The notes below the pieces were generated by a model. It saw only the letters and a program-made list of their open reading frames with translations. It had not been told where the DNA came from and did no database searches. Shown here one piece after another: positions 47,291 through 58,211 of a stretch of DNA of 64,000 nucleotides. This DNA is from Hoylesella pleuritidis JCM 14110 (GTDB taxonomy: Bacteria > Bacteroidota > Bacteroidia > Bacteroidales > Bacteroidaceae), in contig NZ_BAJN01000001.1 of assembly GCF_000613725.1 (NCBI RefSeq), positions 62,001 to 126,000 on the forward strand, read 5' to 3'. The position numbers were made by a program, and so were the translations under genes. Position 1 is the first letter of the stretch. Each line of letters opens with the position of its first letter.

Positions 47291-47883
47291 CGAATTTTCT
47301 ATTGAATAATGTGTCTTCATTTCAATATTTTGGTGTTGAATGTGAAATAATATGGCAGGTCAGGAAAACAGAAACGGAACTGGTTTTCAGATGAGTTTAT
47401 AATACCGATAGGGTAGGAAGGGGAAGCCGTTGCACACGGTTCAACTCTTAATAATATTACAATAGAAAAGCATTCATTTTGTAAAAGATTCACAGTTGAG
47501 TATTTAGTAAAATAAATTGATTACCCTTTGTGAGAATTAAATATTTTCAAACGGATGGAGAATCGGCTGAAAATACGCGACAAATAAACGCCTATAAACA
47601 GGTGGTTCGACTCAAAATTCTTTGTAACTCACCGTTAGTTATAAGGTGAAAAGATCCTTTTAGGATTCCTATTAACACTCTTTTAGCACACGAATAAGTG
47701 TTAATGAGAAGATAAAAAACTGTATTTGAAAAGAAAATAGACGGATTTTCGATATACGATTAATAATCAAACAATTTTTAATGGATTATTTTTCCGTTCC
47801 CATTTGCTATTTCGAAAAGATGAAAAAGTAAATAAAATTTATATCTAATAATGAAAATGTAAAGATAACAGATGCATTTTCAA
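47291..47883. other. Intergenic region, no gene seen
   Basis: About 590 AT-rich bases between the ftsE promoter and the FHA gene stop. It holds ACTCACCGTTAGTTATAAGG (47631-47650), which resembles the TTAACGG repeat family, and a short inverted repeat AACACTTTTAGC/TAAGTGTT-like pair near 47673-47705. No ORF or RNA is convincing. Confidence 0.5.
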
Positions 47884-48417
47884 TTATTCGCCTTGGTTCT
47901 CGGCAGCCCGTAACACAATGCTGGTGGCACCGATGGTAAACAGTGTTCCGTCTGTGATGATACGTCGTTCGCGATCGCCCAAGATATCGTTGCCTACAAA
48001 AGTGCCCGTATAACTTGGTCCGTCTCGCAATATATATATCAACGCTCCACGCTTGTCGCGGCTCACATTGATAGTGCAATGTGTCATATCTATGCTGGGA
48101 TCACGAGTCTCGATGGGGCAATTGATACCGCTGTTTTTCATATATCGGCCGATAATATTATCACCCATACAGAGCGGAATGACTTGTTTGTAATGAAAAA
48201 CATTCTCTATCACCACGATAGAACCGTATTTCTGAGCATTTGTCTGTTCGTCTAACACCTCGTCCTTTTGCGTGTTTCGGAGCTTAGAAACGCCGATTCG
48301 AATACCGAATTCCTTGCCACACGCCGAACATTGAAATACCAATGATTTGCCGGGTGCATATTGCGTTTCATTGAAAGTGATGTAATTGTCGCACTTGGGA
48401 CAGCGTACTCGTTTCAT
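47884..48417 (-). CDS. Zinc-ribbon plus FHA-domain protein
   Basis: 177 residues. The N-terminus MKRVRCPKCDNYITFNETQY has CPKC, with CSACGKEF at residues 32-35 completing a four-cysteine zinc ribbon. From about residue 85, IIGRYMKNSGINCPIETRDP, MTHCTINV and DGPSYTGTFVGN follow the FHA phosphothreonine-binding fold (GR and S/T-H-C motifs). Such proteins read Ser/Thr kinase signals; no kinase lies in the window. It is 23 bases downstream of the HU/SPOR gene. Confidence 0.85.
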   Translation of the reverse strand: MKRVRCPKCDNYITFNETQYAPGKSLVFQCSACGKEFGIRIGVSKLRNTQKDEVLDEQTNAQKYGSIVVIENVFHYKQVIPLCMGDNIIGRYMKNSGINCPIETRDPSIDMTHCTINVSRDKRGALIYILRDGPSYTGTFVGNDILGDRERRIITDGTLFTIGATSIVLRAAENQGE

Positions 48418-48440
48418 AGTTGATGACGATTAAAAAGATA

Positions 48441-49556
48441 TTACTTGATGAACATTACCCATGCCTCAGCAAATTCGCTGTGCCGATGCAGTTTTTTTAA
48501 CACGGTATAAGCTTCATTTTTCGTCTCGAATTGACCGAAAATTACTTTCGCTCCTTTGTTTCTGTACAAGACAGCAGCTTCTTTATAACCGTCGCGATGT
48601 AGCTGATCAACGTAGATTCGAGCGTTTTTGCGGGTAACACGACTGGCCAAAATGATGCTGTAATAAGGATTCTCCCTTTCTGTTTCAACCGATTCTTCCG
48701 TAAGTTTCTGAGTCTTTCGTGCAGCCATTTCGGTTTGAAGAGTTTGTGATTCAGGCTTGGTCAGTCGGATAGGAACTTGTCCTGTGGTGATGTCCTTGGG
48801 CATAATACGATAGAGTAAGCCTGTATCGATTTTGCTCGTCTGCATAATCTGATTCGCATCATTGCTCAAACGGGTAGGGAAAAGCAAAAAAGCCAGGACA
48901 ACACAAACTGCAATGGCAAGATCGCGTAAAACACTTATGCGGATGCTGACAGTCTTTTCTGTCTCGTTGTCTGTTGCTTGCGATTCGGATGTAGATGTCT
49001 TTTTCGTCTGCGATCGCAACTCAACGACTTGTGCAGATACCGTTATCGGACGTTCAATTTCGGTGCTTTCAGATGTTGTTTCGATGTCTTTCGTCTCTTC
49101 AGTAACGGCTTTCGGCGAAACAATTGACAACGAACTGGTGAGTATGGGGAACTCAAACGAACTGAGTCCATATAAATCCGGCGTGAGAATTCCGGCCTCA
49201 CTGGGTTCAAACTCATAGTGACCTTCTTCGTTCAAACAAATCGTTCCGATATAGTTCAACTCATAATGTCCCTCTTCATTAAGCCTTTGCTTCATTTCAC
49301 ACACATCGTTCTCGATACGCCGAAGCGCTTCGGGATAACTGATGTCATATGCTTCTACATAGGAAAGGGCCAAGAGCGAGTCGTTCATTGTAAGTTGGGG
49401 ATTGAATCCGAGTGTACGTAGCGGGGGAAGAAAAAGCTGTTCCGTTTCGGCATATCGGGCCTCTACGTGGTGTGCCGTAAAGCCTCCGAAGCCCGGTACA
49501 ATCACACAATCGTTGCTCAAAAGCAGTATTTCGATATGTCTTTCTAATTCAATCAC
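48441..49556 (-). CDS. HU-CCDC81-like, single-pass membrane protein with SPOR domain
   Basis: About 371 residues from the GTG at 49556 (VIELERHIEILLLSNDCVIV, the family opening); an ATG at 49592 in the same frame would lie upstream of the promoter box. Residues 1-60 and 60-125 form the two HU-like CCDC81 domains (PGFGGFTAHHVEARY, SYVEAYDISYPEALRRIEND), with LNEEGHYE repeated twice near residue 105. A membrane helix (LAIAVCVVLAFLLFP) is near residue 210. The C-terminal SPOR domain (YSIILASRVTRKNARIYVDQ) would bind denuded septal peptidoglycan. Confidence 0.85.
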   Translation of the reverse strand: MIELERHIEILLLSNDCVIVPGFGGFTAHHVEARYAETEQLFLPPLRTLGFNPQLTMNDSLLALSYVEAYDISYPEALRRIENDVCEMKQRLNEEGHYELNYIGTICLNEEGHYEFEPSEAGILTPDLYGLSSFEFPILTSSLSIVSPKAVTEETKDIETTSESTEIERPITVSAQVVELRSQTKKTSTSESQATDNETEKTVSIRISVLRDLAIAVCVVLAFLLFPTRLSNDANQIMQTSKIDTGLLYRIMPKDITTGQVPIRLTKPESQTLQTEMAARKTQKLTEESVETERENPYYSIILASRVTRKNARIYVDQLHRDGYKEAAVLYRNKGAKVIFGQFETKNEAYTVLKKLHRHSEFAEAWVMFIK

Positions 49557-49561
49557 GTTTG

Positions 49562-49592
49562 CAAAATTACGTCTTTTCCTTGAAAGCGACAA
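49562..49592 (-). promoter_or_regulatory. Promoter of the HU/SPOR gene
   Basis: Minus strand TTG (49590-49592), 20 bases, TAATTTTG (49562-49569). The predicted start site falls at about 49555, at the GTG itself, so the mRNA may be leaderless. Confidence 0.5.
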
Positions 49593-49651
49593 GTTATTTT
49601 CTTGAAAAAATCGGTTTTCGTCATAACGGAAAGATAAATCTTATCGGAAGA

Positions 49652-49682
49652 TTGTCAGTATCAAATATATTGTTTACCTTTG
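49652..49682 (+). promoter_or_regulatory. Promoter of rfbC-ugd
   Basis: TTG at 49652-49654, 20 bases, TACCTTTG at 49675-49682, followed 29 bases later by the rfbC ATG. It fits the Bacteroidetes consensus. Confidence 0.65.
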
Positions 49683-49711
49683 TCGGTAAATTTAAAGACA
49701 CGTTAAGATTT

Positions 49712-50260
49712 ATGAAATATATCAAGACCGAGATCGAGGGAGTATTTATCCTTGAACCCAAAGTGTTTAACGACAGTCGGGGTTACTTTTTTGAAACTTG
49801 GAAAAAAGCGGAGTTTGAATCGTATGTAGGGGCTGTCAATTTCATTCAAGACAATGAATCGAAATCGAGTTTTGGCGTTTTACGCGGCCTTCACTATCAA
49901 AAAGGAGCACACTCTCAGGCTAAACTCGTGCGGGTCATTAAAGGACGTGTTATGGATGTTGCCGTAGATCTTCGTAAAAAATCGTCAACTTTCGGACGCT
50001 ATGTAATGGTTGAGTTGAGCGATGAAAATAAACGGCAGTTCTTTATACCTCGAGGATTCGCTCATGGATTCCTTGTTTTGAGCGACGAAGCTATCTTTAC
50101 GTACAAAGTAGACAATGCTTACGCACCGCAGGCTGAAGCGAGCATCCGCTGGGATGATGCTGAAATCGGCATTGATTGGCCCATAGATGCGAAAGATGTG
50201 GTGGTGAGTGAGAAAGACCTTAACGCCAAACGCTTGTGCGAAGCTGAAATTTTCGAGTAA
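49712..50260 (+). CDS. rfbC: dTDP-4-dehydrorhamnose 3,5-epimerase
   Basis: 182 residues; makes dTDP-4-keto-L-rhamnose for surface polysaccharide. The start at ATG 49712 follows the promoter; an earlier in-frame ATG would place the promoter inside the gene. Family motifs are [20 protein letters not shown], the catalytic histidine in [35 protein letters not shown], and the tyrosine in [11 protein letters not shown]. No rfbA, B or D lies nearby. Its stop overlaps the ugd start (TAATG). Confidence 0.94.
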   Translation: MKYIKTEIEGVFILEPKVFNDSRGYFFETWKKAEFESYVGAVNFIQDNESKSSFGVLRGLHYQKGAHSQAKLVRVIKGRVMDVAVDLRKKSSTFGRYVMVELSDENKRQFFIPRGFAHGFLVLSDEAIFTYKVDNAYAPQAEASIRWDDAEIGIDWPIDAKDVVVSEKDLNAKRLCEAEIFE

Positions 50261-51575
50261 TGAATATTGCCATTGTCGGAACCGGATATGTAGGACTTGT
50301 GTCGGGAGCGTGCTTTGCCGACACCGGTGCTTTGGTGACTTGTGTGGATGTTGATACGCAGAAGATTGAACGATTGCAGCGTGGCGACATTCCCATTTAT
50401 GAGCCCGGATTGGATGAACTCGTGTTGAAGAATATTCGTGCAGGCCGACTTCGGTTTACCACTTCCTTGACCGAAGTACTGAACGAACAGCAAATCGTAT
50501 TCTCGGCAGTAGGTACGCCGCCTGATGAAGACGGCAGTGCCGATCTGAGTTACGTGCTGCAAGTGGCCCGAACGATAGGGGAGAATCTTCAAAAATATAT
50601 TGTCGTGGTCACGAAAAGTACGGTTCCGGTGGGTACGGCACGTCAAGTGAGGGAGACAATACAGGGCGAACTCAATCGTCGTGGCGTCGAAATAGATTTC
50701 GATGTGGCCAGTAACCCAGAGTTTTTAAAGGAAGGTAACGCTATCAAAGACTTTATGAGTCCCGACAGAGTAGTTGTAGGTGTAGAGAGCGAAAAGGCCC
50801 GTTCGTTGCTCACTCGGCTTTACAAACCGTTCTTGCTCAATAATTTTCGCGTGATATTTATGGATATTCCCAGCGCCGAAATGACCAAATATGCGGCCAA
50901 CTCGATGTTGGCACGCGTATCTCATTTATGAACGACATCGCCAATCTCTGTGAGTTGGTGGGCGCCGACGTGAATATGGTTCGTGCCGGAATTGGCAGCG
51001 ATACGCGTATCGGCCGTAAATTCCTGTACGCCGGATGCGGTTACGGCGGCAGTTGTTTCCCAAAAGACGTAAAGGCACTCATCAAAACGGCTGATGATGC
51101 AGGCTATTCAATGGAGGTATTGAAGGCTGTCGAACGGGTCAACCGGCAGCAAAAAAGCATTTTGTTTAAGAAATTGCAAGCCGCGTTCCAGGGTGAGTCA
51201 TTGGCTGGAAAGACAGTTGCCGTGTGGGGATTATCATTCAAACCTGAAACCGATGATATGCGTGAGTCGACGGCTTTGGTGATGATTGACCACCTGATCA
51301 AGGCTAGTTGCCGCGTGAAGGTTTACGATCCCGTGGCAATGGATGAATGTCGGCGTCGCCTGGGCAATGCCATCGCATACGGACGAGATATGTACGATGT
51401 TGTGCTTGATGCCGATGCACTGCTCTTAATTACGGAATGGAAAGAGTTTAGGTTGCCTAATTGGGATGTCATCGGCAAGGCAATGCGTCGTCGATTAATT
51501 ATCGACGGGCGGAATATTTTCGATTCAGGCGAACTGAAAGAGGCTGGATTTGAGTATTATTGTATCGGTCGTTGA
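50260..51575 (+). pseudogene. ugd: UDP-glucose 6-dehydrogenase, frameshifted
   Basis: Oxidises UDP-glucose to UDP-glucuronate for polysaccharide. The 5' part (50260-50931) has the Rossmann [29 protein letters not shown] and [11 protein letters not shown]. The 3' part (50928-51575) has NDIANLCELVGADVN, the catalytic cysteine in GCGYGGSCFPKDVKAL, and WGLSFKPETDDMRES. Adding one A near 50913 turns SMLARVSHL into [18 protein letters not shown], the normal text, and joins both into about 439 residues. Everything else is intact. Confidence 0.94.
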
Positions 51576-51594
51576 CCCTATATAAAAAGAAATA

Positions 51595-52401
51595 ATGAAA
51601 CAAACAAACTATCTTGTCATCGCATTTGCTTGCTTGTTGCTGTTTGGCTCGTGTAAGAGTCGAGACGCAAAGTTGGATTCTGCCCTCGCAGAAGACCTCA
51701 AAGCAAAACAGATGTTACAAGGAATCTGGGTGAACGAAGACGAAGAAGACGTGGCCTTTCGTGCCAAAGGCGATTCTATTTTCTATCCCGACACCACCAG
51801 TCAGCCCGTTTCTTTTCAGGTGTTTGGCGATACGTTGGTACTTCACGGAGCCAACAACGTGAAATATTTAATTGTGAAGCTCAAACCGCATCTATTCATT
51901 TTTAAGAATCAAAACGGTGAAACTGTCAGACTGACATTGAGTAATGACAAAGCCGATTTAATGGCTTTTGACACCCGGAGACCGCAAGCTTTGAATCAAA
52001 ATCGGCTGATCAAGCGCGATACTGTGGTCACTTTTGAGAGTCAACGATATCATAGCTATGTACAAGTAAACCCGACCACATTCAAGGTTGTTAAAACTTC
52101 GTATAACGATGAGGGCGTAGAGGTGGACAATGTTTATCACGATAATATCATACACATCAGTATTTTTAAGGCCGCACAAAAACTTTTCTCACGCGACTTC
52201 CATAAGAATGATTTCCAAAATAAAGTCCCTGCCGACTTCTTGAACCAAAGCATATTGAGCGATATGCAATTAACGTACGTCGATGTAGTTGGTCTTCATT
52301 ACAATACTTCTATCTGTATGCCCGATAATCCCAGTAGTTATTTGATTGAAGTTATCATTTCTTACACAGGAAAAATGACGATGCAAATAACTAATCATTA
52401 A
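51595..52401 (+). CDS. DUF4738-like lipoprotein
   Basis: 268 residues. Signal with lipobox: NYLVIAFACLLLFGSCKSRD. The body has MLQGIWVNEDEEDVAFRAKG and DTTSQPVSFQVFGDTLVLHG, a beta-rich pattern like lipocalin-type Bacteroidetes lipoproteins; I associate it with DUF4738 but with moderate certainty. It follows ugd by 19 bases and is followed by a shared terminator. Function unknown. Confidence 0.65.
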   Translation: MKQTNYLVIAFACLLLFGSCKSRDAKLDSALAEDLKAKQMLQGIWVNEDEEDVAFRAKGDSIFYPDTTSQPVSFQVFGDTLVLHGANNVKYLIVKLKPHLFIFKNQNGETVRLTLSNDKADLMAFDTRRPQALNQNRLIKRDTVVTFESQRYHSYVQVNPTTFKVVKTSYNDEGVEVDNVYHDNIIHISIFKAAQKLFSRDFHKNDFQNKVPADFLNQSILSDMQLTYVDVVGLHYNTSICMPDNPSSYLIEVIISYTGKMTMQITNH

Positions 52402-52444
52402 GAAAACAAATTGTTATTTCTTGTTCAAGAAGTCTGGAAGTTAA

Positions 52445-52497
52445 AGAATAAAGGAGTTAAACCATTGATTTAGTATTTGGTTTAACTCCTTTATTCT
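52445..52497. terminator. Bidirectional terminator, 20-base stem
   Basis: AGAATAAAGGAGTTAAACCA (52445-52464) pairs perfectly with TGGTTTAACTCCTTTATTCT (52478-52497). It separates the convergent DUF4738 and transporter genes. Confidence 0.88.
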
Positions 52498-52519
52498 CTA
52501 ATTTCTGAATTTCAGAACA

Positions 52520-54211
52520 TCATCCACAACAAAAAAGCACGATCAATTGGGCTGTAAAGATTCTCAGGAACATACTGAGTGGATAGACCGTTGAGTAACC
52601 GATGGCCGGTGCTTCTTTGGAACAAGCCTGATTGGCATAGGCTAATGCAGGTGGATCGGTACACGTTCCGGCCAGCATTCCCATAATAGTGAAATAGTTG
52701 AATTTGTATTTCAGGCGGGCAATCGTGCCGATAATCAGAATCGGAATGATTGTGATCAACACACCGGTGTAAACGTATTTCAGTCCATCTCCTTCGATAA
52801 CGGTTTGCCAGAAATTGGCTCCAGCCTTGATTCCGACACTTGCTAAGAAGAGCACAAGGCCGATTTCACGCAGCATCATATTGGCAGAGGTCGTGGTATA
52901 AGTAACGAGTTTCATCCTGTAACCGAATCTACCGACAAGAATAGCGATAATTAACGGACCACCAGCAATACCGAGTTTCAAAGGTGCGGGCATTCCGGGA
53001 ATAGCAATGGGAATACTCCCGAATAGGATTCCGATGATAATGCCGATAAAGATAGTAGCAATATTGGGGGCATCAAGTCGCTTTACAGAGTTACCCATCA
53101 TATCAGCTACACGGTTGACATTATCTTCGGGACCAACAACCATCACGCGATCGCCCACGTTGAAACGGTGATCACGACTGGCAAAAAGGTCGATTCCTTG
53201 GCGTGTGATACGTGTGATGTTAACACCATAGACGCTGTTGAAATGGATTTTACCCAATGTTTTTCCGTTCATTGATGATTTGGTAACAACAATTCGACGT
53301 GAAACCATCGGTTGTGCCTTGTCTTCGGCGGTCCATTCGGCATCAATTAGCGGACCGATAAAGGCCTGGATGGCTTCGGCATCGGCCGTAGCACAGACAA
53401 TGAGCACCTCATCACCGAGTTCGAGTACAGTCTCTTGCAGTGGAATTGAAACTTCACCATCATGCAAAAGGCGTGTACACACGAAGTCGCGATTTAAGAA
53501 TTCGGAAATCTGTTCCAATGTACGGCCTGCCATATAGGCATTGCTCACTTTGAGATGCATAATATGCGGCTTGGCGTGCGGGTTATCAGCTTCCTGCACG
53601 TCGAGTTCTTTCTCTTCATCACTGAGATTTACACGACAGACATAACGCACAGCAATGGTGGCACCAATGATACCCAACACACCTAAAGGATAAGCGCAAG
53701 CGTATCCGGAAGCGATTTCCGGTACAGATCCTTGTGCAAAAACACTGGTAAGAGCTTCCTTGGCAGCACCAAGACCCGGTGTGTTTGTCACAGCACCATA
53801 AAGTGTTCCGACCATCATCGGGAGGTTATTCTTATCGTTGGTATCGAAGAACAAATAATAACATCCGAACATAACGCCGATGTTGAGCACGATGAGTGCT
53901 GTGGAAAGAAGATTGAGCGTAATTCCGCCTTTACGAAAACTCTCGAAGAATCCGGGGCCGACTTGAAGTCCGATACAGAAGACAAAGAGGATGAGTCCGA
54001 AGTCTTGAATGAACGTCAGAATGTTGGTGGGAGCTGTAAAGCCCACATGTCCTGCCACGATTCCGGCAAAAAGGACGAATGTTACACCGAGAGAAATTCC
54101 TCCGATTTTAATTTTTCCCAGGTAGACTCCACATGCAATAACGATAGAGTAGAGCAGCGCGATATGCGCCACAGAGTCAGTTGTTGTAAAGAGGTTAATT
54201 AACCATTCCAT
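52520..54211 (-). CDS. AspT/YidE/YbjL-family transporter with two TrkA-C domains
   Basis: 563-residue inner-membrane transporter. It has two membrane halves, about residues 1-170 ([37 protein letters not shown]) and 380-563 ([37 protein letters not shown]). Between them are two TrkA-C regulatory domains ([20 protein letters not shown] and [20 protein letters not shown]). The ATG at 54211 begins [20 protein letters not shown] and lies after the promoter; the longer frame does not. Relatives exchange aspartate/alanine or other carboxylates; substrate here unknown. Confidence 0.9.
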   Translation of the reverse strand: MEWLINLFTTTDSVAHIALLYSIVIACGVYLGKIKIGGISLGVTFVLFAGIVAGHVGFTAPTNILTFIQDFGLILFVFCIGLQVGPGFFESFRKGGITLNLLSTALIVLNIGVMFGCYYLFFDTNDKNNLPMMVGTLYGAVTNTPGLGAAKEALTSVFAQGSVPEIASGYACAYPLGVLGIIGATIAVRYVCRVNLSDEEKELDVQEADNPHAKPHIMHLKVSNAYMAGRTLEQISEFLNRDFVCTRLLHDGEVSIPLQETVLELGDEVLIVCATADAEAIQAFIGPLIDAEWTAEDKAQPMVSRRIVVTKSSMNGKTLGKIHFNSVYGVNITRITRQGIDLFASRDHRFNVGDRVMVVGPEDNVNRVADMMGNSVKRLDAPNIATIFIGIIIGILFGSIPIAIPGMPAPLKLGIAGGPLIIAILVGRFGYRMKLVTYTTTSANMMLREIGLVLFLASVGIKAGANFWQTVIEGDGLKYVYTGVLITIIPILIIGTIARLKYKFNYFTIMGMLAGTCTDPPALAYANQACSKEAPAIGYSTVYPLSMFLRIFTAQLIVLFCCG

Positions 54212-54235
54212 AATAATAGTAGTGTTATTCGACTG

Positions 54236-54243
54236 CAAAAGTA
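54236..54243 (-). promoter_or_regulatory. Promoter -7 box of the AspT-type transporter gene
   Basis: TACTTTTG on the minus strand (CAAAAGTA at 54236-54243), 25 bases before the ATG at 54211. Confidence 0.55.
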
Positions 54244-54329
54244 CAGATTTATTTACAGATACCAAGTAAAGTGCGTGGAAAAATCGCCAAATATCCTTGT
54301 CTTTGCCTGTTTTCTTCAAGTTTTTGTAC

Positions 54330-54337
54330 TACCTTTG
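54330..54337 (+). promoter_or_regulatory. Promoter -7 box of the ThrE-type exporter gene
   Basis: TACCTTTG at 54330-54337, 40 bases before the ATG at 54377. Confidence 0.55.
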
Positions 54338-54376
54338 CAGCTGAAAAAGACTTACAGAGATTTTGATAAGATAAAA

Positions 54377-55786
54377 ATGGAGAAAATTAAAGGTTATTCC
54401 GAATGTCTCCTACGCAGAAAACTCGACTTGCTTCTGCGTACAGGAAAGATCTTGGTGGAGAGTTCGGCCGACACAAGTCGCATTATGCGCAATATGAAAC
54501 GCACTGCAGCGTATCTCGGTTTGCCCGAAGACGTTCTGCATATACACATTAATTATAATATGTTGATGGTGAATTTGAGCGATGAAGAACATTCATTCTC
54601 GAAGTTTCAACGTTGTGACAAGCACGGTATCAATATGGAAGCGATCTCTGCTGTCAGTCGACTGTCTTGGCGAGCCATCAGTGAAGATTATTCACTTGAG
54701 CAATACGAAGTTGCTTTGGAAGAAATAGGCTCACGCAAACGGAACTATACTCCTTGGCAGGTAGCTATTGGAGCAGGGTTTGCCTGTGGTGGATTCTGCA
54801 TTCAATTTGGTTGTGATTGGCCAGCATTTCTCTATGCTTCTGTTGCTGCTATTCTTGGATTCAGACTTCGCACAAAGCTCAATGAAATCGGCTCCAATGG
54901 CTATGCCAATATTGCTTTTGCTGCATTTCTCTCCACATTATTGGCTTTTTTAACGGCCTTTATTTCGATGCCCGTCATCGAGTCTTTATTACCCACTTGG
55001 CTGATACCTTTCACCCATTCTGCCACACCGTGGCATCCATTAATGGCCTGTGCGCTGTTTATCGTGCCCGGTGTACCGTTGATTAATTTTGTCAGTGATA
55101 TGTTGGACAACAATATCGAAGTGGGAATTGTACGGGCGGTGAACACACTACTGATGGTTGCAGCAATGGCGTTCGGTATCGCACTTGCTATTAAGATCTG
55201 CGGAATCGACAATTTCGTGAAAGATTTGCCGATGATACCTCATCATTCTTATATAGAGTATGCTATTGCTGCGGCTATTTCGGCAATGGGATTCTCTATG
55301 ATATTCAACCTTCCGAAGCGTTTATTGTGGGTGGTAGCCATCGGTGGTATTATTGCTGTGTGTTCGCGGAACTTTGTCAACTTAGGGCCCAGCAATAATA
55401 ATATAGGACTTGATTGGGGACCTGTGCTCGGTTCGCTCATCGGGTCATCGCTCATTAGTATTATTACCATTAAATTGGTGCACGTATTTCATACTCCACA
55501 CCATTGTATCTCCATTCCGAGCGTTATCCCAATGGTGCCAGGGGTGCTGATGTATCGTGCTCTTTTTGCCATTATCGAGATGCACGGTGTGGTGGGCGAA
55601 GTTACCATTGCCACGCACAATGCTATTCGTGCGTCACTGCTGATATTGTGTATTGCTATCGGTGTAGCCATTCCCAATATTTTCGCTCGTCGTTGGATCG
55701 CTCCCGATCGTAGGTACAAATTGGAACGACTGATTGCAGAGCGTAAGAAACGCGGTGGATTTGTAGATCTCCATTGCATAGAATAA
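54377..55786 (+). CDS. ThrE-type threonine/serine exporter
   Basis: 469 residues. The N-terminal soluble half (ECLLRRKLDLLLRTGKILVE and SSADTSRIMRNMKRTAAYLG) is the ThrE (DUF1212) region. It is followed by about ten membrane helices (WQVAIGAGFACGGFCIQFGC; FIVPGVPLINFVSDMLDNNI; PSVIPMVPGVLMYRALFAII), i.e. ThrE plus the ThrE_2-like part fused in one chain. The ATG at 54377 matches the family start. It is divergent from the AspT-type transporter. The substrate, threonine or serine, is inferred from the family. Confidence 0.88.
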   Translation: MEKIKGYSECLLRRKLDLLLRTGKILVESSADTSRIMRNMKRTAAYLGLPEDVLHIHINYNMLMVNLSDEEHSFSKFQRCDKHGINMEAISAVSRLSWRAISEDYSLEQYEVALEEIGSRKRNYTPWQVAIGAGFACGGFCIQFGCDWPAFLYASVAAILGFRLRTKLNEIGSNGYANIAFAAFLSTLLAFLTAFISMPVIESLLPTWLIPFTHSATPWHPLMACALFIVPGVPLINFVSDMLDNNIEVGIVRAVNTLLMVAAMAFGIALAIKICGIDNFVKDLPMIPHHSYIEYAIAAAISAMGFSMIFNLPKRLLWVVAIGGIIAVCSRNFVNLGPSNNNIGLDWGPVLGSLIGSSLISIITIKLVHVFHTPHHCISIPSVIPMVPGVLMYRALFAIIEMHGVVGEVTIATHNAIRASLLILCIAIGVAIPNIFARRWIAPDRRYKLERLIAERKKRGGFVDLHCIE

Positions 55787-55790
55787 AGAA

Positions 55791-55804
55791 TGACATATAT
55801 GTCA
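55791..55804. promoter_or_regulatory. 14-base palindrome upstream of groESL
   Basis: TGACATATATGTCA is a perfect palindrome located about 48 bases before the sigma-54-like -24 element, a plausible activator or repressor site. Confidence 0.45.
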
Positions 55805-55809
55805 GTGCT

Positions 55810-55855
55810 ATCGTGCCAAAACTGTCACTGAGTAGTCTTTGGCACGATTTTGGCA
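55810..55855 (+). promoter_or_regulatory. Sigma-54-like promoter and inverted repeat of groESL
   Basis: TGGCACG-ATTT-TGGCA at 55840-55855 has GG (55841-55842) and GC (55853-55854) exactly ten bases apart, as in -24/-12 promoters; the -24 half is a perfect TGGCACG and the -12 half has one mismatch. The start site would be near 55866, 47 bases before groES. The -24 element is also the right arm of a perfect 11-base inverted repeat, ATCGTGCCAAA (55810-55820) and TTTGGCACGAT (55838-55848). No CIRCE element is present, and no TAnnTTTG box fits better. Confidence 0.6.
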
Positions 55856-55912
55856 GAGCAAGAAGTAATTCTCAATGAGATAACATTTAAACAATTAAAA
55901 TATAACAGGATT

Positions 55913-56185
55913 ATGAACATTAAACCATTAGCAGATAGAGTACTTGTACAACCTGCTGCTGCGGAAGAGAAAGTTGGTGGAATCATTATTCCCGACACGG
56001 CAAAGGAAAAACCATTACACGGCAAGATCATTGCCGTAGGTAACGGAACGAAAGATGAAGAAATGGTATTGAAAGCTGGCGACGACGTACTTTACGGCAA
56101 ATATTCAGGTACCGAGCTTGAGTTTGAAGGTGAGAAATATTTGATTATGCGTCAAAGCGACGTGCTGGCAGTATTAGATAAGTAA
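55913..56185 (+). CDS. groES: Co-chaperonin GroES
   Basis: 90 residues, lid of the GroEL chamber. It starts [20 protein letters not shown] at ATG 55913; earlier in-frame codons lie in the promoter. The mobile loop [17 protein letters not shown] and [20 protein letters not shown] are typical. It lies 32 bases upstream of groEL. Confidence 0.97.
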   Translation: MNIKPLADRVLVQPAAAEEKVGGIIIPDTAKEKPLHGKIIAVGNGTKDEEMVLKAGDDVLYGKYSGTELEFEGEKYLIMRQSDVLAVLDK

Positions 56186-56211
56186 TTGTTTAATTTCAAT
56201 CATTCAAATAA

Positions 56212-57846
<1,635 letters not shown>

Positions 57847-57871
57847 AAGAATAAAATAATTATGAATGGAA

Positions 57872-57905
57872 GAAGGGGGCAGTCTTTACAGATTGTCCCC
57901 TCTTT
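57872..57905 (+). terminator. Terminator of groESL
   Basis: GGGGGCAGTCT with AGATTGTCCCC and then TCTTTT (57902-57906). It begins 25 bases after the groEL stop. Confidence 0.87.
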
Positions 57906-57969
57906 TGTAGGTCCTAACAATACATAGTTGACATTACCTCTTCTTATGTATAGTTATTAGTAATAGTGT

Positions 57970-58045
57970 AGTAGGCCTGGTATAGGGTTTTAGAAAAAAG
58001 GATATAGAAATTCTGTGAAAAAGGGATAGATTTTTGAGAAAATGG
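57970..58045. repeat. Reverse-oriented relative of the 32757 repeat series
   Basis: CTGGTATAGGGTTTTAGAAA, AAGGATATAGAAATTCTGTG and AAAAAGGGATAGATTTTTGA echo, in reverse complement, the ACC(T)TTTTTCAxTGAAACC units at 32757-32845. No gene lies in 57906-58211. Confidence 0.45.
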
Positions 58046-58057
58046 TTGTGGTTAATG

Positions 58058-58109
58058 GCCGAACGCCTTGCAATAAACAGTTCATTGCAAGGCGTTCGGC
58101 TGTTTTTTT
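58058..58109 (+). terminator. 17-base stem-loop with T run
   Basis: GCCGAACGCCTTGCAAT (58058-58074) pairs perfectly with ATTGCAAGGCGTTCGGC (58084-58100), then TGTTTTTTT. It is a strong plus-strand terminator about 210 bases after groEL. It probably also shields the convergent relA gene. Confidence 0.88.
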
Positions 58110-58211
58110 AGTAATGTTCGAGAGTATTTTAAACGATGTTTGGCGAGCTTTCTACCACAATTCTTCCTTCCTATGACTCGCTTCCTTCTTTTCTTACTTG
58201 CTAAAAAGAGG

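Noticed and set aside
50928..51575. Separate gene for a small dehydrogenase
   Set aside because: It is the C-terminal half of ugd; the apparent ATG is the internal methionine of [10 protein letters not shown].
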